Source of the DNA: Thalassovita sp.
GTDB lineage: Bacteria; Pseudomonadota; Alphaproteobacteria; Rhodobacterales; Rhodobacteraceae
NCBI RefSeq assembly: GCF_963691685.1
Contig: NZ_OY829290.1
Span: 434,001 to 498,000 of the forward strand
Reading direction: 5' to 3'
Length of the DNA stretch: 64,000 nucleotides
Shown: in pieces, positions 16,739 through 25,800 of the stretch
Layout: each line of letters opens with the position of its first letter
Position numbering within the stretch: position 1 is the stretch's first letter
Made by a program: the position numbers and the translations under genes
The notes under the pieces: model-generated
What the model was told of the DNA's origin: nothing
Databases searched by the model: none
Seen by the model: only the letters and a program-made list of their open reading frames with translations

Positions 16739-17359
16739 ATGGCTGAGGGGCTGGTCTTTATCCTGATCGCCTGGGCGGTTGCCGGGGGCAGCCCCGGCCC
16801 GGCCACGCTGGCCATTTCTGGCACCTCGATGGGATTGGGCCGTCGCGCCGGACTGACGCTGGCGGCAGGTGTTGTCTGTGGATCCGCCTCCTGGGGAATC
16901 GCGGCAGGGCTTGGCCTGTCAGCGATGATGCTGGCCCATGCCTGGATCTTTGAGGTGCTGCGGTATGCAGGCGCGGCTTACCTTGGCTTTCTGGCGCTGA
17001 AATCACTGCGCGCTGCCTGGCGTGGTGGCGTGGTTGCGGTCACCCCATCGCAGGCGGGAAGTCGGTTGTTTGCCAAAGGTTTGGCCCTGCATCTGACCAA
17101 TCCCAAAGCGATCTTTTCCTGGGGCGCGGTCTATGCCGTGGCCCTGCCTGCGGGCGCTGATATGGCTGCGGTCTGGTCGCTGTTTGGAGCGTTGATTGCA
17201 GTCTCAATGCTGGTGTTTTTTGGCTATGCCCTATTGTTCAGCACTGCAGCGATTGCGGCAGGCTATGCACGGGCCAAGCGCGGATTTGATCTGGTGTTTG
17301 GATTGATGTTTGGCGCTGCAGCGGCCAAGATCTTCACAACCCGTGTGGAGGCCCCCTAA
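16739..17359 (+). CDS. LysE/RhtB-family exporter
   Basis: Inner-membrane protein of 206 residues with about six helices. Its start, FILIAWAVAGGSPGPATLAISGTSMGLGRRAGLTLAAGV, carries the PGPATL turn typical of the family. GLALHLTNPKAIFSWGAVYAVALP is the conserved central block. The substrate is not predictable. It begins three bases after pdxJ and ends overlapping the next start by one base (TAATG), so it is part of the same transcript. It is not closely similar to the other LysE member at 9026-9640. Confidence 0.85.
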   Translation: MAEGLVFILIAWAVAGGSPGPATLAISGTSMGLGRRAGLTLAAGVVCGSASWGIAAGLGLSAMMLAHAWIFEVLRYAGAAYLGFLALKSLRAAWRGGVVAVTPSQAGSRLFAKGLALHLTNPKAIFSWGAVYAVALPAGADMAAVWSLFGALIAVSMLVFFGYALLFSTAAIAAGYARAKRGFDLVFGLMFGAAAAKIFTTRVEAP

Positions 17360-17817
17360 TGCGTAACGCTTTAACCGCCCTGTCCGTTTTCTTGTCGACC
17401 GCCTGCATCCCAGCGCTGGCCACAGCGGGGGAAGTGATTGAGTGTGACTGGCAAGCGCAGGCCCGCAATCTGGCGGAACCCTGGGAGGAGAGCACCCGCA
17501 CCTTTGCCAATGGCGCGGTGCGGCTGGCGCTGTTGGATACGGTGGAGCCGGCAGCGGGGGCGTTCCATCTGCTGGTTCTGTCACCGCCCTATAATGAACT
17601 AGGTGACAGACAGTGTCGCGTTGTCACCCTTGGCGGTGGCGCAGGATTTTCCGGCATCGACTTTGCCAATGTCGCCGCCGCCTATGATCTGTCGATCGGG
17701 CTGATCTTCAATTTTGAGGCACAGCGGTTTGACTCCGACTATAACGACTTCCTGCCGATCACGCTGGAGGTCACGCTTAATCAGGCGACGGGTCAGATCG
17801 GGGTATGGCACCAATGA
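17359..17817 (+). CDS. Putative secreted hypothetical protein, 152 aa
   Basis: I do not recognise the family. A clear signal peptide is present: MRNALTALSVFLSTACIPALATAG, with cleavage probable after ALA or ATA around residue 22-23. The mature part is about 130 residues with two cysteines (ECDW near the start and DRQCRV in the middle) that could form a disulfide in the periplasm. It has little charge pattern otherwise. It is translationally coupled at both ends: a one-base overlap with the LysE gene and a four-base overlap with acpS. Confidence 0.7.
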   Translation: MRNALTALSVFLSTACIPALATAGEVIECDWQAQARNLAEPWEESTRTFANGAVRLALLDTVEPAAGAFHLLVLSPPYNELGDRQCRVVTLGGGAGFSGIDFANVAAAYDLSIGLIFNFEAQRFDSDYNDFLPITLEVTLNQATGQIGVWHQ

Positions 17818-18245
17818 TCCTGGGGATCGGTACAGATCTGGCCAATATCGAACGTATCGCAGGCACGCTGGAGCGGTTTGGCGACCGGTTCCGCAATCGC
17901 GTCTTCACCGATCTTGAGCAGGCCAAGGCGGAACGTCGCAAGGATGTGGCGGGCACCTATGCCAAACGCTGGGCCGCGAAGGAGGCCTGTTCCAAGGCGC
18001 TTGGCACTGGTTTGGCGATGGGCATCGCCTGGAAGGACATGTCGGTCCGGAACCTGCGCACCGGGCAACCGGTGATGGAACTGACCGGCTGGGCCAAAGA
18101 GCGGCTGGAGGCGATGACGCCTGAGGGCCATGAGGCGACGGTGCATGTCACCCTGACCGACGATCACCCTTGGGCACAGGCCTTTGTGGTGATTGAGGCG
18201 CGCCCGATCCCGCCGAAGGCAGACCTGCACGAAGGGTCGGGTTGA
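17814..18245 (+). CDS. acpS: Holo-[acyl-carrier-protein] synthase
   Basis: Transfers 4'-phosphopantetheine from CoA to acyl carrier protein; cytoplasmic trimer, 143 residues. The start MILGIGTDLANIERI places the metal-binding Asp at residue 8. The second signature, YAKRWAAKEACSKALGTG, carries the catalytic Glu. The ATG at 17814 overlaps the previous stop (ATGA) and matches the family start. An ATG three codons earlier is less likely. The gene belongs to the pdxJ-acpS-lepB cluster. Confidence 0.95.
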   Translation: MILGIGTDLANIERIAGTLERFGDRFRNRVFTDLEQAKAERRKDVAGTYAKRWAAKEACSKALGTGLAMGIAWKDMSVRNLRTGQPVMELTGWAKERLEAMTPEGHEATVHVTLTDDHPWAQAFVVIEARPIPPKADLHEGSG

Positions 18246-18301
18246 CACACCGGGCACAACCGCTCATCTACCAAATCAAAGATTTCTAGGAGAAAGAACA
18301 G

Positions 18302-19126
18302 ATGGCAGCAGAGGCCAAAAAGGGCAATGCGGTGGTTGAGACCATCAAGACGGTGGTTTGGGCGCTGGCCATTGCGGGTATTTTCCGCACCCTGTTCTTT
18401 CAGCCGTTCTGGATCCCGTCGGGCTCGATGAAATCGACGCTGCTGATCGGCGATTTTCTCTTTGTGAACAAGATGGCCTATGGCTACTCCTACGCCTCTT
18501 GCCCGAACATCCGCATGCTGGGTCTGGATGCGAAAAACATCTGTGCCGTGATCGATGGTGAGAACACCCGCGTCATGGGGTCTGAGCCGGAGCGTGGTGA
18601 TGTCATCGTGTTCCGCCATCCGGTGACCGGGCTGGATTACATCAAACGTGTGATTGGCATGCCGGGTGATACCGTGCAGGTCAAACAGGGGATTCTGCAC
18701 CTGAATGGCAAAGCCGTGTCGCAGGAACCGGTAGAGGATTTCGTTGAAATTGCTGAGGCCCAGGGCCCGCAGCGTCTACGCCCGCGGTGTTCTAATGGCC
18801 CGGTGGGTCAGGGCGGCGATTGCGCCAAAGAGGCCGCGATTGAGACCCTGCCGAACGGCCGCAGCTACACCATCCTGAACATCGGCAACCAAAGCTCGGA
18901 CAACACGCCGGTCTATACCGTGCCGCAGGGCCATTATTTCTTCATGGGTGATAACCGTGACAACTCCACCGACAGCCGCGTGCCGCAGCAGGCCGGCGGG
19001 GTTGGTTTTGTGCCTTATGAAAACCTGATTGGCCGCGCCGATCGCATCATGTTCTCCTCGGGCGGCACCTCGATGCTGGCCTTCTGGACCTGGCGCGGGG
19101 ATCGTTTCTTCAAGGCGGTGGAATGA
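18302..19126 (+). CDS. lepB: Signal peptidase I
   Basis: Membrane-bound Ser/Lys peptidase that removes signal peptides of secreted proteins on the periplasmic face; 274 residues. One N-terminal helix (about 14-32) precedes the catalytic Ser in WIPSGSMKSTLL (residue 42). The general-base Lys lies in GLDYIKRVIGMPGD (residue 114), and the box GDNRDNSTDSR lies near residue 220. AGGAGA precedes the ATG. A four-base overlap couples it to rnc. A TTGACA hexamer at 18242 upstream might mark an internal promoter, but no good -10 follows it. Confidence 0.96.
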   Translation: MAAEAKKGNAVVETIKTVVWALAIAGIFRTLFFQPFWIPSGSMKSTLLIGDFLFVNKMAYGYSYASCPNIRMLGLDAKNICAVIDGENTRVMGSEPERGDVIVFRHPVTGLDYIKRVIGMPGDTVQVKQGILHLNGKAVSQEPVEDFVEIAEAQGPQRLRPRCSNGPVGQGGDCAKEAAIETLPNGRSYTILNIGNQSSDNTPVYTVPQGHYFFMGDNRDNSTDSRVPQQAGGVGFVPYENLIGRADRIMFSSGGTSMLAFWTWRGDRFFKAVE

Positions 19127-19806
19127 AACTTTCTGCAGAACTGAAGGCCTTTCAGGGCCGGATTGGTTACGACTTTAAACAGCCCGAGCTTCTGCTTCGG
19201 GCTGTTACCCATTCGTCCAAATCCTCCCCCACACGCGAAGACAATCAGCGGCTGGAGTTTCTGGGCGACCGGGTGCTGGGGCTGGTGATGTCCGAGGCGC
19301 TGCTGGAGCGTGACAAAGGCGCCAGTGAGGGCCAGCTTGCCCCCCGTTTCAACGCCTTGGTGCGCAAAGAGGCCTGCGCTGATGTCGCCAAAGACATCGA
19401 TCTGGGTGCGGTGCTGAAACTTGGCCGGTCCGAACAGATGTCCGGTGGCCGGCGCAAACTGGCGCTGCTGGGCGATGCGATGGAGGCGGTGATTGCCGCC
19501 GTCTATCTGGATGCGGATTTTGAAACCGCCAAGGCGATGGTGCTGCGGCTCTGGGGCAGCCGGGTGGACAGCGTCGATGCGGATGCCCGCGATCCCAAAA
19601 CCGCCCTGCAGGAATGGGCCCAGGCGCGCAAACAGACGCCCCCCAGCTACGCGGAAGTGTCACGGTCGGGGCCAGACCATGCGCCGGTCTTCACCATTTC
19701 CGTCACCCTGCAAAGCGGCGAAAGCGAACAGGCCACCGCGGCCTCCAAGCGGTTGGCGCAACAGGCTGCCGCCAAGACCCTGCTGGAGCGCCTGACACAG
19801 GCCTAA
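19123..19806 (+). CDS. rnc: Ribonuclease III
   Basis: Double-stranded RNA endonuclease for rRNA and mRNA processing; 227 residues, cytoplasmic homodimer. The catalytic signature RLEFLGDRVLG is at about 43-53, followed by the second acidic site LLGDAMEAVIAAVYLDADFE (about 115-135). A C-terminal double-stranded RNA-binding domain runs from about residue 155 (DPKTALQEWAQAR...) to the end. The start overlaps the lepB stop by four bases. The lepB-rnc-era order is the conserved proteobacterial arrangement. Confidence 0.96.
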   Translation: MKLSAELKAFQGRIGYDFKQPELLLRAVTHSSKSSPTREDNQRLEFLGDRVLGLVMSEALLERDKGASEGQLAPRFNALVRKEACADVAKDIDLGAVLKLGRSEQMSGGRRKLALLGDAMEAVIAAVYLDADFETAKAMVLRLWGSRVDSVDADARDPKTALQEWAQARKQTPPSYAEVSRSGPDHAPVFTISVTLQSGESEQATAASKRLAQQAAAKTLLERLTQA

Positions 19807-19910
19807 CCGCCCTTCTGGTCAAAGCCGGTGAAATCGGCTAGACCTGCCCCCCTTGCCGGGCAGACACTGAGGTCTGTCGCGGAGACTGACTACCTTAGGA
19901 ATTCACACAT

Positions 19911-20816
19911 ATGACCACACGCGCCGGATTTATCGCCCTGATCGGAGAGCCCAATGCGGGCAAATCCACCCTGACCAATGCCATGGTGGGGGCCAAAGTT
20001 TCCATCGTGACTCATAAGGTGCAGACCACCCGCGCCCGGATCCGTGGCGTGGCGATGGAAGGTGATGCGCAGCTGGTGTTTGTGGACACGCCCGGCCTGT
20101 TCAAACCGCGCCGCCGTCTGGATCGCGCCATGGTGGCTGCGGCCTGGGGTGGCGCCGTGGATGCGGATGTCATCGTGCTGATGGTCGAAGCCCACCGCGG
20201 TGTGACCGAAGGGGTGGAGCGTATTCTGGAAGGTCTGGAGGAGATTGGTGAGGGGCGCAAAATCGCGCTGGCCATCAACAAGATCGACCGGGTGAAACCC
20301 GAGGTGCTGCTGAAACTCAGCGCCGATCTGAACGAACGCTATGACTTCGTGCACACCTTCATGATCTCGGCCGAGAAGGGCCGCGGTGTGAAGGATTTGC
20401 GCAAATGGCTGGCCAAGGAACTGCCGGAGAGCCCCTGGCTCTACCCTGAGGATCAGATCGCGGACCTGCCCATGCGCATGATCGCGGCCGAGATGACGCG
20501 CGAAAAGCTGACGCTGCGCATGCATCAGGAACTGCCCTATCAGCTGACCGTGGAAACCGAGAACTGGGAAGAGCGCAAAGATGGCTCTGCCAAGGTGGAT
20601 CAGGTGATCTACGTCGCGCGCGACGGGCACAAGGGGATCATCCTTGGCCATCGCGGCGAAACCATCAAAGCCATCTCCAAAGCGGCTCGTGAAGAACTGA
20701 GTGAGTTCCTGGGCCGCAAGGTGCACCTGTTCCTACAGGTGAAGGTGCGCAGCAACTGGCTGGAAGAAAAAGAGCGCTACTCAGAGATGGGGCTCGATTT
20801 CAAAGACGGCTCTTAA
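19911..20816 (+). CDS. era: GTPase Era
   Basis: Essential GTPase that binds 16S rRNA during small-subunit assembly; 301 residues, peripheral at the inner membrane. G1 is GEPNAGKST (12-20), G3 is the DTPG in LVFVDTPGLF, and G4 is NKID. The C-terminal KH domain includes VIYVARDGHKGIILGHRGETIKAISKAAREEL. AGGAATTC precedes the ATG. The stop codon overlaps, out of phase, the stop of a small convergent gene at 20813-20998. Confidence 0.96.
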   Translation: MTTRAGFIALIGEPNAGKSTLTNAMVGAKVSIVTHKVQTTRARIRGVAMEGDAQLVFVDTPGLFKPRRRLDRAMVAAAWGGAVDADVIVLMVEAHRGVTEGVERILEGLEEIGEGRKIALAINKIDRVKPEVLLKLSADLNERYDFVHTFMISAEKGRGVKDLRKWLAKELPESPWLYPEDQIADLPMRMIAAEMTREKLTLRMHQELPYQLTVETENWEERKDGSAKVDQVIYVARDGHKGIILGHRGETIKAISKAAREELSEFLGRKVHLFLQVKVRSNWLEEKERYSEMGLDFKDGS

Positions 20817-20998
20817 CTTTTGAAGATGCCTGAGGCGTGTAAGAACCAGAAGGTGCCAAGGAAGCCGAACAGGCCGCCCAGGCTCATCTGGTAGGGCTCG
20901 GGCATCAGATGCAGTTCGAAGTAGGCCGCGCCCATCAGCGCAACACCCATCGTCACCATAAAACGCGGGACAATTGTCCGTCTGCGGAAATTCGACAT
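20813..20998 (-). CDS. Small two-helix membrane protein, 61 aa
   Basis: Unrecognised small protein (MSNFRRRTIVPRFMVTMG...). A basic N-terminus is followed by two hydrophobic segments, about residues 13-31 and 40-58, consistent with a small inner-membrane hairpin protein. GAGG lies seven bases before the ATG at 20998, which supports this start over the 31-codon longer frame. Its stop codon shares two bases with the era stop on the other strand, so the two transcripts must overlap at their 3' ends. Confidence 0.6.
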   Translation of the reverse strand: MSNFRRRTIVPRFMVTMGVALMGAAYFELHLMPEPYQMSLGGLFGFLGTFWFLHASGIFKS

Positions 20999-21071
20999 GT
21001 AAACCTCATGACTGGTGGTTTGACTCGTTAAGCTGGTAGACTCTACGTCACTTTCACCGGGACTTTTAATT

Positions 21072-21401
21072 ATGCGTTTGACTGCTCGCACTTGGGTTGA
21101 TGCCTATCTGACCAGACTCCGCTTAAGTGATATTCCGGCCTTTGTGGTGGCCCATGGCGATGACACGGCTGGGGCGGTGCTGGTGAAGCTGAACACACTG
21201 GATGGTCAGGCGGTTGGATTCCAACGCTCGTTTGACCTGATGACCGGCGATCGCAAATGGATGGAACTGTCATCGGGGGATGAGCGGGAGGTGGATGCAT
21301 CGATCAGCAAGCAGCGGTCCTTTGATCCCGACCTCTGGGTGATCGAGGTCGAAGATCGCGCCGGCCGCCACCTGCTGGATGAGCCGGGATTGGCGGATTG
21401 A
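21072..21401 (+). CDS. DUF1491 family protein, 109 aa
   Basis: Soluble 109-residue protein with the DUF1491 layout typical of alphaproteobacteria: RLTARTWVDAYLTRLRLSDIPAFVVAHGDDTAGAVLVKLNTL, then a DREVD/ISKQRSFDPDLWVIEVEDRAGRHLL region. No function is established. It is commonly found between era and recO in this group, as here; the gap to recO is 42 bases. The ribosome binding site is weak. Confidence 0.8.
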   Translation: MRLTARTWVDAYLTRLRLSDIPAFVVAHGDDTAGAVLVKLNTLDGQAVGFQRSFDLMTGDRKWMELSSGDEREVDASISKQRSFDPDLWVIEVEDRAGRHLLDEPGLAD

Positions 21402-21443
21402 TCGCCGCTTGTAACTTCGCCTGATAAACGCAAAGCTGACCTT

Positions 21444-22163
21444 ATGGAGTGGCGGGATCAGGGCATATTGCTGGCAGTGCGCAAACACGGGGAGACCTCA
21501 GCGATCCTTGAGGTGTTCACCCCGACGCATGGGATTCATGCCGGTGTGATGCGCGGTGCCACCAGCCGCAAGATTGCCCCCATTCTGCAGCCCGGTGCCC
21601 AGCTGGATGTGCAATGGCGCGCCCGGCTGGAAGATCACATTGGCAGCTATAGTGTTGAGCCGCTGCGCAGCCGGGCGGCGATGGTGATGCAGGACCGTCA
21701 GGCGCTGGCCGGGTTGAATGCGGTTTGTGCGCTGCTGGTGCATTCGCTGCCGGAACGTGAACCGCACCCGGCGCTTTATGAACGCACCGAGGCGCTGTTT
21801 GACATTCTGGATGAGACAGAGCTGTGGCCGCTGGCCTATCTGCGTTGGGAAGTCGCGCTGCTGGAGGAGCTGGGCTACGGTCTGGACCTCGATGAATGTG
21901 CGGTGACCGGCAAGACGCAGGACCTGATTTACGTGTCGCCCAAAACCGGCCGTGCCGTATCGCGTGAAGGGGCGGGGGACTGGGCAGACCGGATGCTGCC
22001 GCTGCCCTTTGCGCTGAAGGGCGGGCTGGACCCGGATCCGCAAGAGGTGGCCCTGGGGCTGCGCACAACGGGACATTTCCTACAGAAATCGCTGGCCTCT
22101 GGCACACGGGGGCGGCCCCTGCCAGAAGCGCGGCAACGGTTTATTGATCGGTTGCTTAGATAA
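21444..22163 (+). CDS. recO: DNA repair protein RecO
   Basis: Recombination mediator of the RecFOR pathway that loads RecA on SSB-coated DNA; 239 residues. The N-terminal OB fold is typical: MEWRDQGILLAVRKHGETSAILEVFTPTHGIHAGVMRGATSR. The helical C-terminal domain includes YLRWEVALLEELGYGLDLDECAVTG. The usual zinc-finger Cys set of many RecO proteins is reduced here to a single cysteine in DECAVTG, a common state in alphaproteobacteria. Position after era is conserved. Confidence 0.93.
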   Translation: MEWRDQGILLAVRKHGETSAILEVFTPTHGIHAGVMRGATSRKIAPILQPGAQLDVQWRARLEDHIGSYSVEPLRSRAAMVMQDRQALAGLNAVCALLVHSLPEREPHPALYERTEALFDILDETELWPLAYLRWEVALLEELGYGLDLDECAVTGKTQDLIYVSPKTGRAVSREGAGDWADRMLPLPFALKGGLDPDPQEVALGLRTTGHFLQKSLASGTRGRPLPEARQRFIDRLLR

Positions 22164-22184
22164 ATGGATCTCTAAGATAAGCGG

Positions 22185-22730
22185 TCAGCGCAGCGACATC
22201 ACCAGATCGATCAGCGAATCCATCGGCGCCACATCGTCATTGGCGGGCAATTCGCGCAGCCCGACCGAGGCGGCAAGGATCAGCCGCGCCCATTCCGGGT
22301 TTGAGATGCCTGATTCTTTCAACAAGCCGTCCAATAGATCCAGCCGCAGACCATCCACCTTGGCGACCCGTTCGGCCACCTTGGGATCATCCTTGGCCCA
22401 GGCGCGCATGGCGTGTTCGGGATTGGCATCGGCTAAGACGGCGCTGTCATAGCTTGTCACCTCAGCGCCAAGGCGGCGCAGGCGGGCGATGGCGTTCGGC
22501 TCTTCTTCGATGACGGTGGTCAGCGCGGTCAGCGCCTCAGCCTCCCAGACGTCCAGCATGGCGGCCTGATAGGCCGGAACATCCGCGAAGTGCCAGTAGA
22601 AGGACCCCTTGGTCGTCTTCATGCGTCGGGCCAGAGGTTCGGCTTTCAACGCGTTGGGGCCGTCCTCTGTCAGGGCGGCGAAACCGGTTTTTAACCAGTC
22701 GGCTTTGGAAAGGCGCGGTTTGCTGGTCAT
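22185..22730 (-). CDS. TetR/AcrR-family transcriptional regulator
   Basis: DNA-binding repressor type, 181 residues. The N-terminal TetR HTH is clear: LSKADWLKTGFAALTEDGPNALKAEPLARRMKTTKGSFYWHF, residues about 7-48. The rest is a helical ligand-binding domain of unknown specificity. It lies 84 bases downstream of the reductive dehalogenase gene on the same strand, so it may be its last cistron or have its own promoter. A motif with two CTGCAG blocks 21 bp apart sits just upstream of its ATG and could be its own operator. It is unrelated in subfamily to the RutR-type regulator at 29077. Confidence 0.85.
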   Translation of the reverse strand: MTSKPRLSKADWLKTGFAALTEDGPNALKAEPLARRMKTTKGSFYWHFADVPAYQAAMLDVWEAEALTALTTVIEEEPNAIARLRRLGAEVTSYDSAVLADANPEHAMRAWAKDDPKVAERVAKVDGLRLDLLDGLLKESGISNPEWARLILAASVGLRELPANDDVAPMDSLIDLVMSLR

Positions 22731-22743
22731 GGGGAAATGCTAC

Positions 22744-22771
22744 GCTGCAGCATTTCATTTTGCAACTGCAG
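22744..22771 (-). promoter_or_regulatory. CTGCAG-repeat motif upstream of the TetR gene
   Basis: Two CTGCAG hexamers (22745-22750 and 22766-22771) lie 21 bp apart, about two helical turns, 15 bases upstream of the TetR start. The second is part of TTTGCAACTGCAG, which recurs with one change upstream of the acyl-CoA dehydrogenase gene (43787-43799). Confidence 0.4.
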
Positions 22772-22814
22772 AATTTCCCCGGGCGCATTTTGTCACAGAA
22801 GGTGGGTGCTGAGC

Positions 22815-25800
22815 CTAGAGGTCGATTTCGATCTCACCCCCCGGTTCGGCCGCACGGGACTGGCACAGGATGATCCCGGTTTCGCGCTGTTTGTTTGACA
22901 GGACGAAATCGCGGTGTTCCACCTCACCGGCCACCAGCCCACATTTGCACACGCCGCAGATGCCATCGGCGCATTTCACATCCACATGCACGCCGTTTTC
23001 GATCAGCACATCGCTGGCGGTCTTGTCCTCTGGCACCTCAAGGCGGCGGCCGTCTTGCAGTTTCAGGGTGAAGGGGTGGTTTTCGTATTCGGGCTGTTCG
23101 GGCACGTTGAAGTATTCCAGATGCCGCCCCTCTTCGGGGAAGCCCTGGCGTTCGGCGGCCTCCATCACACCGGCCATGAAGCGATCCGGGCCACAGGTGT
23201 AGACGTGCCAGCCCTCGCGGTAGCCCGACAGCACCTGATCCAGATCGGCGCGGGTGCCTTCATCACTGAAGTGGTAATGCACCTTATCCGCCCATGGCAT
23301 GGCGGTGAGATCCTCCAGGTATCCAGCATTGGCGCGGCTGGAGCAGGAGTAGTGCAGGGCAAAATCACGGCCCAGGTCATGCAGACGGTGGGCAAAGGCG
23401 ATCATCGGCGTGATGCCGATCCCGCCGCCCATGAGGAAGGTCTTCTCGGCCTCTTCAACCAGCGGGAAGTGGTTGATCGGTTTGGAGATGAAGACCTTGC
23501 GCCCTTCCTCAAAGATGCGGTGCAGCAGAGCGGAGCCACCGCGGCCTTCGTCCTCGCGCAGGACGCCGATCTGATAGCGGCCGGTTTCGGACGGGTTGCC
23601 CGACATCGAATATTGGCGCAGGAATTCGGGCGCGACGAGCACGTCCAGATGGGCGCCTGCCGTCCAATCCGGCAGCGGGGCGCCGTCCAGCGTGGCAAAC
23701 TCATATTTGGTCACATCGGCGGTCATTGCTTCGACCTTGCTGACCTCTACCCGGATCACGGGGGCATCGGTGGGGGTCTCGTACCGGTGCACCACGCTCA
23801 GATCGCCGGCGGCCAGTTTGGCGCGGTATTCTTCGGCCGGGATCATCGCCTCATAGGCGGCAATGCCTGCTTCGCGGTCCATCGGGAAGGGGTAGGGCCA
23901 GGGCGGCGGCGCCAGCGGGGCGGGGTAGACCGCAAGTGTCTGATCCTCATACTTCAGGTCCAGATCGGTCTGTAGGTCGCGCCGGTTCAGCGGGTGTTTG
24001 CTGGGGTAATAGGCGCCGTCATCTGACAGCTCCAGATCCCACCACCATTTCTTGACGTCGTTGAGGCCACCGTTGCCCAGCTTGTCGTCCAGCTTGGCCA
24101 GCACCGGGGCGGCGGCGGGGATGTTAGAGGCTGCCCAGCGGAATGGGGCCTCGGAAAACAGGCCCTCCAGGTTCCAGGGGCAGGTTTTCATGCAGCGACC
24201 ACACATCGCGCCGCCCGGTGTGGTGATCCGGTAACTGGCGCATTTCTGGCTGTCGGATTTCCAGATCTCATAGCCGTTGAACATCAGCTTCGGCCCGGCG
24301 GTGATCGCACCAGAGGGGCATTCGCGCGCGCACTTATTGCAGCTTTCGCAGAATTTCTGCAGGCCGAAATCGATCGGTTTGTCATGCGCCATCGGCATGT
24401 CGGTGGTCACCACGCCGGATTTCAGACGCGGCCCCAGATAGGGGTTCAGGATCACCTCACCAATGCGGCTGACCTCCCCCAGACCGCTGAGCAGCAACAG
24501 GGGCGGCTGCAGCACTTCGCCGTCCATCACCGTGTGGGCCTTGGCGGAATAACCCAGGTTGCGGATCTGCTGGGCAATCACCCCCCCCAGCAGCGAGAAC
24601 CGCAGGTAGGCGCGCATTGACTGCGCCACCGCGATCCAGTCATCGCCTGAGGAGCCCTCCATCGTTTCGCGGCCCTGATCGATGATCATCGAAATGGCGT
24701 TGTCGTGGCGCGGCGTGATCTCTTCCCCGGCGGCATCGTGGCTGTACCAGGCCCAATCGGGGCAACGGCTGAGGCCAACGGCATCGGCGCCAAGGAAGTA
24801 GCTGGTGGCCTTGATGTTCAAAGCGTTGATCATGGGATCAGCGGGATGGGACCCGGCCGGGTTCGGGTCGCCGTTCTGGATCACCACAAAGGCACCCAGC
24901 GCGCGGCGTTGGGCAAAGCTGGGCGCGGACTTGCGCACGTAGTGGCCGTTTTTAGTGGCCTCCTGCACGTGTTTGCCCATGTCACCGAAAAGGGCGCGGG
25001 CAAACATATCGGCCCGTTTGGGCACCCGGGCCACATTGGGTTCATCGATATAGGTGGTGGGGTCCTCCACCCGTTTCAGCCGTTCAAAGGGATGGCCGCC
25101 ATCGGCAAAACGACGTTTGGCAAAGGGATCGCGGTTGAGGGCGGATTTGGAACTGTTGGTGCCCAGCCACCAGGCGGGGCCATTGGTGGCCTTCCACGGT
25201 TGCTGCACCATCGGCGCCAGCGGCTGATCGGTGGCAACCGGCAGGGTGCAGGTCACCGCCGCCAGCCCGAATCGGGGGCCAACCCAGGGCGCAACCAGTT
25301 CGCCGCCTTCGAAACTGGCCAGACCTGCGGCCACGGCGAGGTGGTTCAAATCTACGTCAGAGGAGCCACCGGAATGCGCTTTGGCGCCCCAGCCTAGCAA
25401 GCGGATGTAGTTGGCCAGCACCGCCGCGGTTTCATTGGCACGCAGGCAGGCGCGTTGCGCCTGGGCATCTTTGATCCAGTCCGTGCCTGCCTCAGTCGGG
25501 CCAGGATCGCGCGGGTATTCATAGAGGAAGACCAGCGCATATTCGTGATCGTCAATCGACGAGGGCGGCGCGGCCATGGCCTCTTTCAGCTCGGCCATGA
25601 TCATGTCGATGCCCGAGGCCAGCGTCTTCGTCTGCCGGGTTTTCAGCGCCTCAGCCAGACGCTGAATATCGGGGTTCAGAACCGGTGCCTCCAGCCGCGC
25701 GGCCTGGGGCAGACGGCAGATGCCGACCATGCTGGCGTCACTGAAATAGCCGAATGATTTCAGATGATTGGCGCGCTCTTCCAGGTCGGCGGGGATGTCG

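Noticed and set aside
18242..18271. Promoter before lepB
   Set aside because: A TTGACA hexamer is present, but no acceptable -10 lies at 16-18 bases; lepB can be read from the upstream operon.
22914..23975. 353-codon open frame on the plus strand opposite the dehalogenase gene
   Set aside because: It mirrors a well-supported gene, is rich in His/Gly/Ala of antisense type, has no ribosome site and resembles no family. High GC keeps antisense frames open.
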